A DNA stretch of 64,000 nucleotides from Microcoleus vaginatus HSN003 (GTDB lineage: Bacteria > Cyanobacteriota > Cyanobacteriia > Cyanobacteriales > Microcoleaceae), in the NCBI RefSeq assembly GCF_022701255.1, contig NZ_CP031705.1, forward strand, positions 1 through 64,000. The letters run 5' to 3'. The notes under the pieces were generated by a model that was not told the origin of the DNA, ran no database searches, and saw nothing but the letters and a program-made list of their open reading frames with translations. The translations under genes and the position numbers were made by a program. Shown in pieces: positions 1 through 7,660 of this stretch. How positions within the stretch are numbered: the first letter of the stretch is position 1; each line of letters begins with the position of its first letter.

Positions 1-1007
1 AACTCTCGAATTAAATGCCTGCGGTTAGATGTAGCGTAAACTACCACATTTTGAGAGCGAGCAGTTACATTCCCCTCCAAAACAACTTTCAGAGCTTTAA
101 AAGCATCGTCATCTTCCTCAAAAGAAAGGTCGTCTACAAAAATAATAAACTTTTGAGGAACTCCCCGCAACTGCTCGACAATTAGCGGCAAATCTTGCAA
201 ATCCGATTTAGATACTTCAATCAAGCGCAGATTGCGAGAGCCAAACTCATTTAATAGCGACTTCACCAAAGAAGACTTACCCGAACCGCGACTCCCGTAC
301 AGCAAGACGTGCAAAGCCGGATAACCTGCCAACAAAAACTCCGTATTTTTCACCAGAGCATCCCGCTGCCAATCGCAGCAAACCAACTCTTTTAAAGTTA
401 TGCGATCGGGATGCGAAATACTCGCAAACTGCCCTCCCCGCCACGCAAAAGCTCGATATTCTGCAAACAAACCCGTGCCAAACTGTCGGTAATAAACGGC
501 TAAAGATTCCACCGCGCTCGACCATTTTTCCAGTTTTCCGTGCAGTGGCAAATCTCCCTGTTCTGCTACAGTTTCTGAATGCCAAATCGGAGGCACAGCG
601 CCAAGTTGACCCGCTACCGCCACCCACTTGCTCAATTGTTCGCTGCTGCATTCGTAAATATTTTGCAGCACTTGTAAATCATGTCGGGCAGCCTCCACCA
701 AAGCCGGAGGCAAACTCGCAAAATCTGTTTGCTGTGCTCGGCGAGAAAAGGGGTTTTCGTCTTTGAGAATTTCGGAAATCAGAGAATCTTTCCAGCTTAA
801 ATTTTTAGCAGCCTGAACTTTGAACCAGTTTCCGTAAGCTACCTGACATTCTAAACCGCTGACTTCGTTGTGGTGGAGGGCTTGCAGCAAATCGAGAAAA
901 GCTTGACCTGCGGGGCTTTTGAGAACTGATTGATACAGCAGCAGGGATGCCGCTTGGCGCTGGAGGTAACGGATTTGGGCGATCGCAGCAGAAGTTAGGG
1001 CTGACAT
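1..1007 (-). CDS. DUF815-type P-loop ATPase (C-terminus cut by window edge)
   Basis: This is an open frame from an ATG at 1005-1007 (MSALTSAAIAQI) to the window edge, so the C-terminus is missing. An N-terminal helical region of about 235 residues precedes an AAA-like ATPase core. The Walker A (YGSRGSGKSS) is encoded around 280-300, and a Walker B-like FIIFVDDLSFEEDD lies further on. The order Walker A, short linker, then VDDL followed by acidic residues, with YATSNRRHL after it (sensor 1-like), fits the DUF815 family. That family is a set of AAA ATPases of unknown role, common in cyanobacteria. The gene is divergent from the small membrane protein at 1134. I am confident of the ATPase and fairly confident of the family; the substrate is unknown. 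Confidence 0.8.
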   Translation of the reverse strand, partial: MSALTSAAIAQIRYLQRQAASLLLYQSVLKSPAGQAFLDLLQALHHNEVSGLECQVAYGNWFKVQAAKNLSWKDSLISEILKDENPFSRRAQQTDFASLPPALVEAARHDLQVLQNIYECSSEQLSKWVAVAGQLGAVPPIWHSETVAEQGDLPLHGKLEKWSSAVESLAVYYRQFGTGLFAEYRAFAWRGGQFASISHPDRITLKELVCCDWQRDALVKNTEFLLAGYPALHVLLYGSRGSGKSSLVKSLLNEFGSRNLRLIEVSKSDLQDLPLIVEQLRGVPQKFIIFVDDLSFEEDDDAFKALKVVLEGNVTARSQNVVVYATSNRRHLIRE

Positions 1008-1133
1008 AATGGCAATTGTATAGCAGTTAGATATCCTGACTGGGTTTAATAAATTTTCTAACAAGTCGTGACACTAATTGCAGGCCGCGCTGTATAAATT
1101 TAGATGCAAAGAGTCAAATCTGGAGGATTAAAA

Positions 1134-1457
1134 ATGAATTTAGGTACAGCAGCGGCGATCGGCTACGGCATTTTAACACTCGTTGGCGGCATCATGGGTT
1201 ATATCAAGGCCAAAAGCCAAGCCTCGCTCATTTCCGGCCTGATTAGCGGTTCGCTGCTAATTTTTGCGGGCACCGCACAACTCATGGGACAAAGTTGGGG
1301 TTTAACATTAGCAGCAGCCATCTCCGCTGTTTTAGTAATAGTTTTTATTTTACGGCTTGTAAAAACTCGCAAATTTATGCCCGCCGGGATGCTCATTCTA
1401 GCTAGCTTAGCGTCTTTGGGCGCGATCGTTTACGAACTCAGCGGTCAATATCAATAG
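1134..1457 (+). CDS. TMEM14 (UPF0136) family small membrane protein
   Basis: This is a 107-residue, very hydrophobic protein with about four predicted membrane segments. They are separated by short basic turns (GYIKAKSQAS near residue 20, RLVKTRKFMP near 75). The glycine-rich repeated pattern (GGIMGYIKAKS, SGLISGSLLIFAG) is characteristic of the TMEM14/UPF0136 family. Plant members act in fatty-acid export from plastids; the bacterial role is not established. I start at the ATG at 1134, because GGAGGA lies 7 bases upstream. An in-frame ATG at 1104 has no comparable ribosome site. The gene is followed by heptamer repeats. Confidence 0.85.
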   Translation: MNLGTAAAIGYGILTLVGGIMGYIKAKSQASLISGLISGSLLIFAGTAQLMGQSWGLTLAAAISAVLVIVFILRLVKTRKFMPAGMLILASLASLGAIVYELSGQYQ

Positions 1458-1500
1458 TCAGTTGACTGTTGACTGTTGACTGTTGACTGTTGACTGTTTT
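1457..1500. repeat. TTGACTG heptamer tandem repeat (STRR type)
   Basis: About five copies of a seven-base unit (TTGACTG) directly follow the stop codon of the TMEM14-like gene. Heptanucleotide short tandemly repeated repetitive sequences are a known feature of filamentous cyanobacterial genomes. The same unit recurs near 23.95 kb, 41.75 kb and 4.2 kb in this window. Confidence 0.9.
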
Positions 1501-1595
1501 TAGTGGTCAGTGGTTATTTGTTAATTGTTAGTTGTTCGTTCTAATAACCAATAACCAATAACCAATAACTACTAACCAATAACCAGTGACCAATA

Positions 1596-1674
1596 ACTAA
1601 TGACTAATGACTAATGACTAATGACTAATGACTAAGGACTAATGACTAATGACTAATGACTAATGACTAATGAC
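1596..1674. repeat. ACTAATG heptamer tandem repeat overlapping the end of the next gene
   Basis: About eleven copies of ACTAATG, one degenerate (ACTAAGG), run from the intergenic region into the 3' end of the minus-strand gene at 1660-2685. The stop codon (TAG) and the last codons of that gene lie inside the array. Between 1500 and 1596 there are further degenerate short units (CAATAAC). Confidence 0.9.
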
Positions 1675-2685
1675 TGCATCAATATACTGCTGAACTTCCC
1701 TGAGTTGCCGCCGCTGGCCTTCGATCCAATCTTTTTCCGCCGATCGCTGTTGTGGCGTCTCTTTCTGATATCGCGCCTGCTTCTCTAAAAAATTATTGTA
1801 GAATTTAATTGCTTTTTCAAGTGTTTGAGTTGCCAATTTTATACGCGCATCAAAAATCGCTAAGATTACATTATCCAGGATTAACTCAATCACTTTACAC
1901 GAATCTTCAAAATCGACCAAGCTGATTCCCATCTTGCTTTTATGAACTAGAGTTTCTACAGGCTCTTTCAGCGTTTCTTTAAAAGTCTTCATATAAGACT
2001 CAGGCAAATATTTCAGTGGCTCCGTAAACTTCGATACAATCTCCCCTCCTATGGATTGCAGTCGCTCTCTAAATTTCGACTGACTGTTTAGGTCAAAGCA
2101 TTCAATACAAGATTCAATTTTTTCTATATCTATAGATTGTAATTCTTGAAAAATTAAACTTAGTTCATTCTCCATAATTAAAATCACTCGCTCGGCTTGG
2201 GCATCAACTTCATTCCGCAACTCTTTGTGCAAATTATCTTTATCAAAAAAACCAATAGTATCTCTTTGAAAGACTTGAGGGTTTTTATCCCACAAAAACC
2301 ACTGATTTTTTAACTTGGTCGCCTTGTCGTTCCAAGATTGGCGAACTTTAGCAATAGCATCATATTTGCCCTGTTTTCCTAAACTGCGAATTCTCACATC
2401 GCATCCGCTTAGTTCGCCAATTTGCTCCCAGACATCAACAGGAGATGCTCCAGCAATTCTCGGCTTGCTATTCCAGACATCCTCAGCATGAGATACATCT
2501 TTGAAACATACCTGAACTAACCCCTTGAGTCTGATGGCAGATTCCTTAATTTCGTCAATACAAGGTTCCACATCTAAGCTGAGTTGGGTAGCTGACTGTT
2601 TAATCTCCACGGATTGATATTCGTCTGCCAACAATCGATCGCTAAACTGGGTAATAGCCTGGAATGCCTTGAGATACTCATTCAT
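1660..2685 (-). CDS. Unrecognised helical protein, possibly related to dynamin stalk regions
   Basis: This 341-residue soluble protein is predicted to be mostly alpha-helical and rich in charged heptad-like stretches. It has no signal peptide and no membrane segment. I do not recognise a family with confidence. The C-terminal part (FYNNFLEKQARYQ, then ETPQQRSAEKDWIEGQRRQL, residues about 295-330) reminds me of the end of bacterial dynamin-like proteins. There is no G1 P-loop, so any such kinship would be to a stalk without its GTPase; this is inference only. The ATG at 2683-2685 has a good site (AAAGGAA). The gene is divergent from the 2763 gene with 77 bases between, suggesting shared control. 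Its stop lies in a heptamer repeat. Confidence 0.75.
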   Translation of the reverse strand: MNEYLKAFQAITQFSDRLLADEYQSVEIKQSATQLSLDVEPCIDEIKESAIRLKGLVQVCFKDVSHAEDVWNSKPRIAGASPVDVWEQIGELSGCDVRIRSLGKQGKYDAIAKVRQSWNDKATKLKNQWFLWDKNPQVFQRDTIGFFDKDNLHKELRNEVDAQAERVILIMENELSLIFQELQSIDIEKIESCIECFDLNSQSKFRERLQSIGGEIVSKFTEPLKYLPESYMKTFKETLKEPVETLVHKSKMGISLVDFEDSCKVIELILDNVILAIFDARIKLATQTLEKAIKFYNNFLEKQARYQKETPQQRSAEKDWIEGQRRQLREVQQYIDAVISH

Positions 2686-2762
2686 TTCCTTTAATCCCTC
2701 GTTTCCCTAAACAGCATACAATACAGAACATCTGCGTTTTTGAATGGAAACTGAGTCACAAC

Positions 2763-4175
2763 ATGGATTATATATTCACTCCTGCAACTCAGGCGCGACT
2801 CAATAGTGGCAACCTTGTACAGCCTGCTGTCAAAACAGGAAAATTGCTCCCTGCTGCTAGAGATCCGGTGACAGGGGAGTTTGTGGAGATTGCAAAAATT
2901 TTTTATCAATCAACAAGTGGAACTCTATCCGATCGCGGAGTGATAGGATTGCTCGCACAGTTAGCCGGAGGTGGCCCCATACAGCCGCTGGTAGCTCCCG
3001 TGTACGTGACAGTGGCGCCGTTGCAGGTTGCTCAAACTCATCAGGGGTTTCAAAAAATATACAGAATGCTTAACTGTCTGAAAATTAATTTGGCCGTGAT
3101 GCAAGCGACTGCTGCAGTCATTGGTATTGGCGCTGTATCGAGCACAGTTTTGTCAGCAGTAAACCTCAACCAAGTATTAAAAATCCGAGAAGAGGCAAAG
3201 CACCAGAAGCTAAAAATTAAAGACGGGTTTATCGATCTCAGACACATCCTCAAAGATAGGGGAGTAGAGGTAATCCAGCAGATTTTTAAGGTGGCTCACG
3301 ACTCTAGTTTTGAAATGCACCGCCAGAAACTGGTTAACGGTTATGAGATTTTTTCTAAAGCTATTAAACGCTGTCAGTCAGCCCTGACAGTGCCAGATAT
3401 TAAACTTCGGAATTCCGAAATAAATAGCGGGCGGGAGATGCTGTTTCAGGCTTTAAAAATTTATGACAATCCCAGTTTGTTGGAGGGGCTGTGTTCTGCT
3501 GGACAACTCAGGCAAATGGAATGTGTTTGGACGATCGAGCAGGCGATCGGGGTCACGTTTCACTTGCAGCGAGCCTACGATAGGGTGAGCGATCGCCTGC
3601 TGGAACTCCAATCAAAAATTCGTCAAAATCTTCTAACTGTTGTTAAAGGATGTCAATCGGAACCTGAACTAGATTTTTTATTTCCTGAAGTTACTAGGAT
3701 TCTCGGTCATGATTTAAGTGTAATAGAATTTTGGCAAAATGAGGTTGATTGGATGCAAACTTTGTCTCCAAAAGAGCAGCACCAGTTAGCTAGTTTAGAT
3801 AAACTCACCAGCGAGAGTTTAAAAAGCAGCGTGTACACTACATTCGCGGTATTAGCTGCGGAACCTTCGCTTTATGAAAGTTTAAAGCAAAAGTCTCACT
3901 TTCTCTCCTTGCGCGACCAGCTAACCTTCGCTGTGTCGCCGGAAATCCGCCGGGGATACGAATTTTATGTCAGCCAGCAGGCGATCGCTACTGGCTATCC
4001 AGCTTTAGCTGCCTCGAATTGGCAAGAAATATCCGATTTAACTGTGGCTAACCTCTACCACTTTTTTCAAATCCGAGAGGAATCAACTCAAAATTATCCA
4101 ACTGAGGAGGAATTAGAAACGCCTTATTGGCACTTTCCCCAAACCTTAAAAAACGAGCTTAATCTTAGCAATTAA
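2763..4175 (+). CDS. Unrecognised 470-residue protein with a central hydrophobic segment
   Basis: The first ~90 residues contain short hydrophobic strands and glycine-rich turns (AQLAGGGPIQPLVAP near residue 75). A hydrophobic stretch of about 25 residues around 118-142 (AVIGIGAVSSTVLSAV inside it) could cross or insert in a membrane. The remaining ~320 residues are helical and charged, without a nucleotide-binding motif, catalytic signature or zinc site that I can see. The gene starts 77 bases from the divergent helical protein. The pairing suggests a two-gene unit, but function is unknown. The ATG at 2763 has only a weak ribosome site. Codon use and HIP1 octamers resemble the surrounding genes, so recent transfer is not evident. 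Confidence 0.75.
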   Translation: MDYIFTPATQARLNSGNLVQPAVKTGKLLPAARDPVTGEFVEIAKIFYQSTSGTLSDRGVIGLLAQLAGGGPIQPLVAPVYVTVAPLQVAQTHQGFQKIYRMLNCLKINLAVMQATAAVIGIGAVSSTVLSAVNLNQVLKIREEAKHQKLKIKDGFIDLRHILKDRGVEVIQQIFKVAHDSSFEMHRQKLVNGYEIFSKAIKRCQSALTVPDIKLRNSEINSGREMLFQALKIYDNPSLLEGLCSAGQLRQMECVWTIEQAIGVTFHLQRAYDRVSDRLLELQSKIRQNLLTVVKGCQSEPELDFLFPEVTRILGHDLSVIEFWQNEVDWMQTLSPKEQHQLASLDKLTSESLKSSVYTTFAVLAAEPSLYESLKQKSHFLSLRDQLTFAVSPEIRRGYEFYVSQQAIATGYPALAASNWQEISDLTVANLYHFFQIREESTQNYPTEEELETPYWHFPQTLKNELNLSN

Positions 4176-4384
4176 ATGACCAGTGACTAATGGATACTGT
4201 TGACTGTTGACTGACTTCTTCAGTCCTGGACACAAGTTTTCAATTATTACACTATCTGTAGTAAGGTACGCACTTCGCACCCTACAAGTATAGTCTGTGC
4301 GTCAAGGACTATTTTTCCTTCTTCCTTCTTCCTTCTTTCTTCTTCCTTCTTCCTTCTTCCTTCTTCCTTCTTCCCTCTTCCTGA
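4176..4384. repeat. Intergenic region with CTTCCTT polypyrimidine tandem repeat
   Basis: Between the convergent genes lies a short TTGACTG remnant (about 4198-4212), then a pure pyrimidine tract of repeated CTTCCTT/CTTCTTC units from about 4315 to 4380. The tract ends just before the stop codon of the kinase gene. The same tract type occurs at about 7085-7200 and, in frame, inside the glycosyltransferase at 8637-8697. Confidence 0.85.
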
Positions 4385-6928
4385 TTACCTGAGCCACAAC
4401 TTAATAGTATTGTCTTTAGAACCGCTAGCAATAGTTTTGCCGTCGGGACTAAAAGTCACCACATAAACTTCATCGGAATGTCCCGTCAAAGTATTCAGCA
4501 ATTCTCCGGTAGCAAAATCCCAAACTTTAATAGTTTTATCCTTGCTCCCGCTCGCAATAAACTTCCCGTCCGGGCTGATAGCAACCGAGACAATATCGTC
4601 AGAATGTCCTTGGATAGAGCGAATTAAATCTCCTGTTTCGATATTCCAGATTTTAATAGTTTCATCGTAGGAACCGCTAACAATTGTCTTGCCGTCCGGG
4701 CTAACCGCAACCGACCTCACCGGGTCGCCGTGTCCCTCAATAGTTTTGAGCAACGCCCCTGTTGCGACATCCACAACGGTAATTTTTTTATCCTTAGAAG
4801 CGCTAACCAAACTTTTTCCATCTGGAGTGAAAGCAACAGAATAAACAAAATCTGTATGGTCTGGAAAACTCTGAATCAAACGACCAGTTGCTGCATCCGA
4901 AATCTTTGTGGTATTGTCTCCGCTACCGCTAGCGACAAGCTGTCCGTCGGGGCTGAGAGCCACAGACCAAACAGAAGCAGTGTGGTCGAGACTGCGAATC
5001 ACTTGCCCTGTTTTTAAATCCCACAGCATGACTCGCCAAAAACCGGTTCCAGTCGCCAGTTTCGTACCGCTTGAGTCAAAAGCAACCGACCAAATAGTGG
5101 AGGAATCTCCTGGAAAAGTCCGGATCGACTTGCCTGTAGCTAAATCCCAAATTTGGATGGTTTTGTCTTTAGAACCACTGGCTAACATTAAGCCGTCTGG
5201 ACTGAAAGCAACAGACCCAACTGCATCGGAATGCTGAGCGAAATTTTTGACTTTGGCGTTCTTCCACCGCAGACCTGCTTGGCACTGTTCCTGTAACTCC
5301 TGAGCGGACGCATAGCTGCTGGAAGTGCTGGCAATGGTTGGTATTTGGCTGATGCAGTCTTCATAATTACTGCCTTTATAAAGAGCTTCAATTTGATTGA
5401 GCTGTTGGGATTCTTTCTGGACTCGCTGCTGCCCTTCTTGCCACTTGAGATATCCGTAAATTCCGCCGATCGCAGCTAAGAGAGCCGCCATTGTTGCGCC
5501 GGCAAGATAAGGATTGAATTTGCGAGTTTCTTTGGGGACAAGTGCTGCTGGGCTGGCGATCCTCTCCGTTGGCGTAGCCCCCGTAGGGGCGGGCTGCGCT
5601 AACGAGAAATCGGTTTTTCCGTTCAGATTTACCTGCGAGGATACCGCCGGACTTGGCTGCAATTCGAGGTGAGGGGCGCTGCTGGCTGGTGGCCCATTGG
5701 GGTTGCGGTGTCCCTCCAAAACTGTGGATATCGCCTTGTACAATTTAGCAAATAAAGATTTAGGAATGACTAATTCTTCGATTTTCGCGGCATCTTCGTC
5801 GGTAAGCCCTAAAACTTGCTGCAAGCGTTTTAATTCGCTGCGAGTTTCCACAGAAAAGGGATATTCTTGCTGCATTGCTTCTTGCAGTGATTGTTCGTAG
5901 CGTTCGCCTTTTTGCCTGTATTTGCGGTAAGGGTTCAATACCTCATCTTCGATCGCCTCTGCTTCTTCTGGCAGCAAGTCCAAACTGACGCGCAGTTCAT
6001 CTAATATTCTACGACCGACGACTGTAATGTCACCGCGGCTGCTGCTGCGCCGATCGACTTCTTCGCGATATATTGTCAGCTTGGGAATCCGCGCCCGCGA
6101 GCGATCGCCAATTTTCCTCAAATCGGCTAAAGCTTCCGCCGCCGACTGGTATCTCTCCCGAAAATCGTAGCGCACCATATTGTCCAAAACATCGGCCAGC
6201 GCTTGGGAACAGGTGGCTAAATGCCGCCAAACAATTTCGCCTTTATTAGAATTTTTCAAATCCCGCAGTTTCGGCAAATCATAAGCCGGCAAACCCGTCA
6301 TTGCTTGGATGCCAATCATTCCCAAAGCGTAGATATCGCTGTTGAGTTGCGGGTTGTATTGAAATTGTTCGATCGGCATATATTCCAGAGTGCCAATCCG
6401 CACAGTTACCGGCGCTTGTCTTTGAGCAATGTGAATTTCTTTCACCGAGCCAAAGTCGATCAAAACTAACTTGTTGTCTGAATAGCGACGGATTAAATTT
6501 GCCGGTTTAATATCTCGGTGAATTACTCCCTGTCCATGTACAAACACTAAAATTTCTAACAGTTCCTTCAGCAAAGGAATCATTTTTTCTTCGCTTAGAG
6601 GCTTGCCCGGTACAATCTCGGTTGATAGCGAGTGACCGGCAACAAAAGATTCAACTAAGAAAAATTCTTCATTTTCTTCAAAATAAGCGAATAGCTGAGG
6701 AATTTGGTCGTGTTGACCGAGCCTTTCTAGAACTTCTGCTTCTTTTTGAAAAAGACGGCGCGTAGTATTAATTAATTTCGGTTCGGTGGTACCGGGACGC
6801 AGGTGCTTGACAAAGCACTGCGGTTCTCCCGGACGGCGAATATCTTTGGCCAGATAGGTTTGTCCAAATTCTCCTGTTTCTATGACTTCAATGATTTGAT
6901 AGCGTCCATCTAAAAGTTGGCTCACCAT
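4385..6928 (-). CDS. Ser/Thr protein kinase fused to a seven-bladed WD40 propeller
   Basis: This is an 847-residue Hanks-type kinase. Residues about 8-275 form the kinase: glycine loop with ETGEFGQTY, probable ATP-binding Lys41, catalytic HRDIKPANL at 137-145 and DFG at 158-160. A charged linker and one membrane span (YLAGATMAALLAAIGG, about 475-495) follow, then seven WD40 repeats from about residue 560 to the end, enough for one closed propeller. The family phosphorylates Ser/Thr targets; which ones is not visible. The kinase would lie in the cytoplasm and the propeller across the membrane, unless the hydrophobic segment is not a true span. About 15 linker residues (near 441-456) are encoded by a dispersed-repeat-like sequence at 5560-5605. 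The ATG start is at 6926-6928. Confidence 0.95.
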   Translation of the reverse strand: MVSQLLDGRYQIIEVIETGEFGQTYLAKDIRRPGEPQCFVKHLRPGTTEPKLINTTRRLFQKEAEVLERLGQHDQIPQLFAYFEENEEFFLVESFVAGHSLSTEIVPGKPLSEEKMIPLLKELLEILVFVHGQGVIHRDIKPANLIRRYSDNKLVLIDFGSVKEIHIAQRQAPVTVRIGTLEYMPIEQFQYNPQLNSDIYALGMIGIQAMTGLPAYDLPKLRDLKNSNKGEIVWRHLATCSQALADVLDNMVRYDFRERYQSAAEALADLRKIGDRSRARIPKLTIYREEVDRRSSSRGDITVVGRRILDELRVSLDLLPEEAEAIEDEVLNPYRKYRQKGERYEQSLQEAMQQEYPFSVETRSELKRLQQVLGLTDEDAAKIEELVIPKSLFAKLYKAISTVLEGHRNPNGPPASSAPHLELQPSPAVSSQVNLNGKTDFSLAQPAPTGATPTERIASPAALVPKETRKFNPYLAGATMAALLAAIGGIYGYLKWQEGQQRVQKESQQLNQIEALYKGSNYEDCISQIPTIASTSSSYASAQELQEQCQAGLRWKNAKVKNFAQHSDAVGSVAFSPDGLMLASGSKDKTIQIWDLATGKSIRTFPGDSSTIWSVAFDSSGTKLATGTGFWRVMLWDLKTGQVIRSLDHTASVWSVALSPDGQLVASGSGDNTTKISDAATGRLIQSFPDHTDFVYSVAFTPDGKSLVSASKDKKITVVDVATGALLKTIEGHGDPVRSVAVSPDGKTIVSGSYDETIKIWNIETGDLIRSIQGHSDDIVSVAISPDGKFIASGSKDKTIKVWDFATGELLNTLTGHSDEVYVVTFSPDGKTIASGSKDNTIKLWLR
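5556..5606. repeat. Dispersed GC-rich palindromic repeat inside the kinase linker
   Basis: The stretch contains GGCGTAGCCCCCGTAGGGGC and a nearby GCGGGCTGCGC. Partly palindromic repeats of the GGCGTAGCC-CGTAGGG type are common in cyanobacterial genomes. Here it stays open in the kinase reading frame and encodes the Pro/Ala/Thr-rich linker (QPAPTGATPTERIASPA). Confidence 0.6.
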
Positions 6929-7332
6929 GATAATAACGCAGCCTTTTTTTGGTTGATTTTCGCCAGAAACAGTTGCACTGTTGAGTCAGTTGTATAGCCT
7001 TTTTCAGGTAAATTAGGTGTTCCTGGGCATTGGCAAAACAGGGCATTGGGCATTGGCAAAACAGGGCATTGGGTCTTCAGAATAGTTGTTTCTTTCCTTC
7101 TTTTTTCTTTCCTTCTTCTTTCTTTCCTTCTTCCGACTTCCATCGGACTTCTTCCCTCTGACTTCTTTCCTTCTGACTTCTGACTTCTGACTTCTGACGG
7201 AGATATTGCACCATTCTCAATTACTTGTTGAGGAACAAGCAAAATACCTGTTCCACAAGAAAACTCATTCTTTGTGGAACGGGCATCTTGCCCGTTCTTG
7301 ACAATAGTGCAACATCTCAGTGGTGACATACT
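6929..7332. repeat. Repeat-filled intergenic region (hairpin repeat, polypyrimidine, 18-mer duplication)
   Basis: This holds no gene that I accept. From 7020 there is a duplicated unit (GGCATTGGCAAAACAGGGCA, two copies). A pyrimidine-rich tract with TTCTTTCC/GACTTC units runs from about 7085 to 7200. Then comes ATATTGCACCATTCT (7202-7216) and a hairpin GAACGGGCA-TCT-TGCCCGTTC at 7277-7297. The last two belong to the dispersed family seen at 9, 20, 30, 38, 53 and 61 kb. Confidence 0.8.
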
Positions 7333-7440
7333 TTATTTTTTCAACATCTGCAAAGCTTGATATCCCAAAAAGAAAAAACCAAAAGCGCCGAGTACCGCTA
7401 TCGTGTTCGCAAACACATCGACTGTAAAAAATTCGCCCAT
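7333..7440 (-). CDS. Small single-span membrane protein (35 residues)
   Basis: This is a complete 35-codon frame: MGEFFTVDVFANTIAVLGAF, then a phenylalanine-rich stretch, then a short basic tail (QMLKK). One membrane span covers about residues 9-28. A strong ribosome site (AGGAGA) lies 6 bases before the ATG, which argues that it is translated. Size and layout resemble small subunits of photosynthetic or NDH complexes. I could not match it to the PetG/L/M/N, PsaM or PsbM/T/X sequences I know, so I give no name. The upstream region (7471-7531) has GC-rich inverted repeats. Confidence 0.7.
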   Translation of the reverse strand: MGEFFTVDVFANTIAVLGAFGFFFLGYQALQMLKK

Positions 7441-7496
7441 TGCAATCTCCTCTGACAACTGATATCTATCCTCGGCTTTTCGGTCGCTGTCTGGGT

Positions 7497-7513
7497 GAGG
7501 GGTCTTGCCCCTC
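7497..7513. promoter_or_regulatory. GC-rich hairpin in the leader between divergent genes
   Basis: GAGGGG-TCTTG-CCCCTC forms a 6-bp stem. It is flanked by partly complementary CGGCTTTTCGG (about 7473-7483) and GAGCCGAAAG (about 7522-7531). It lies upstream of the 35-residue protein and could be a leader structure or simply another dispersed repeat. Confidence 0.4.
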
Positions 7514-7660
7514 GGTGCGGGCGAGCCGAAAGATGCTCACAAATTATAGCAAAAGAGGCGGTCAAAATAACTTTTCGGGCGATCGACTAGCTTTTTGTTT
7601 TAATATTTTTTAATATTTAGGGAGACAAATCGTGTACCGAAAATTTGAGGTCTGTTCGTT

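Noticed and set aside
6922..7329. 135-codon minus-strand frame upstream of the kinase gene
   Set aside because: It consists of repeats (QDARSTKNEF, SEGKKSEGR, RRKEKRRK) and overlaps the kinase start.
7333..7440. Naming the 35-residue protein PetM or another photosystem subunit
   Set aside because: Its sequence does not match the small subunits I can recall, so it stays unnamed.
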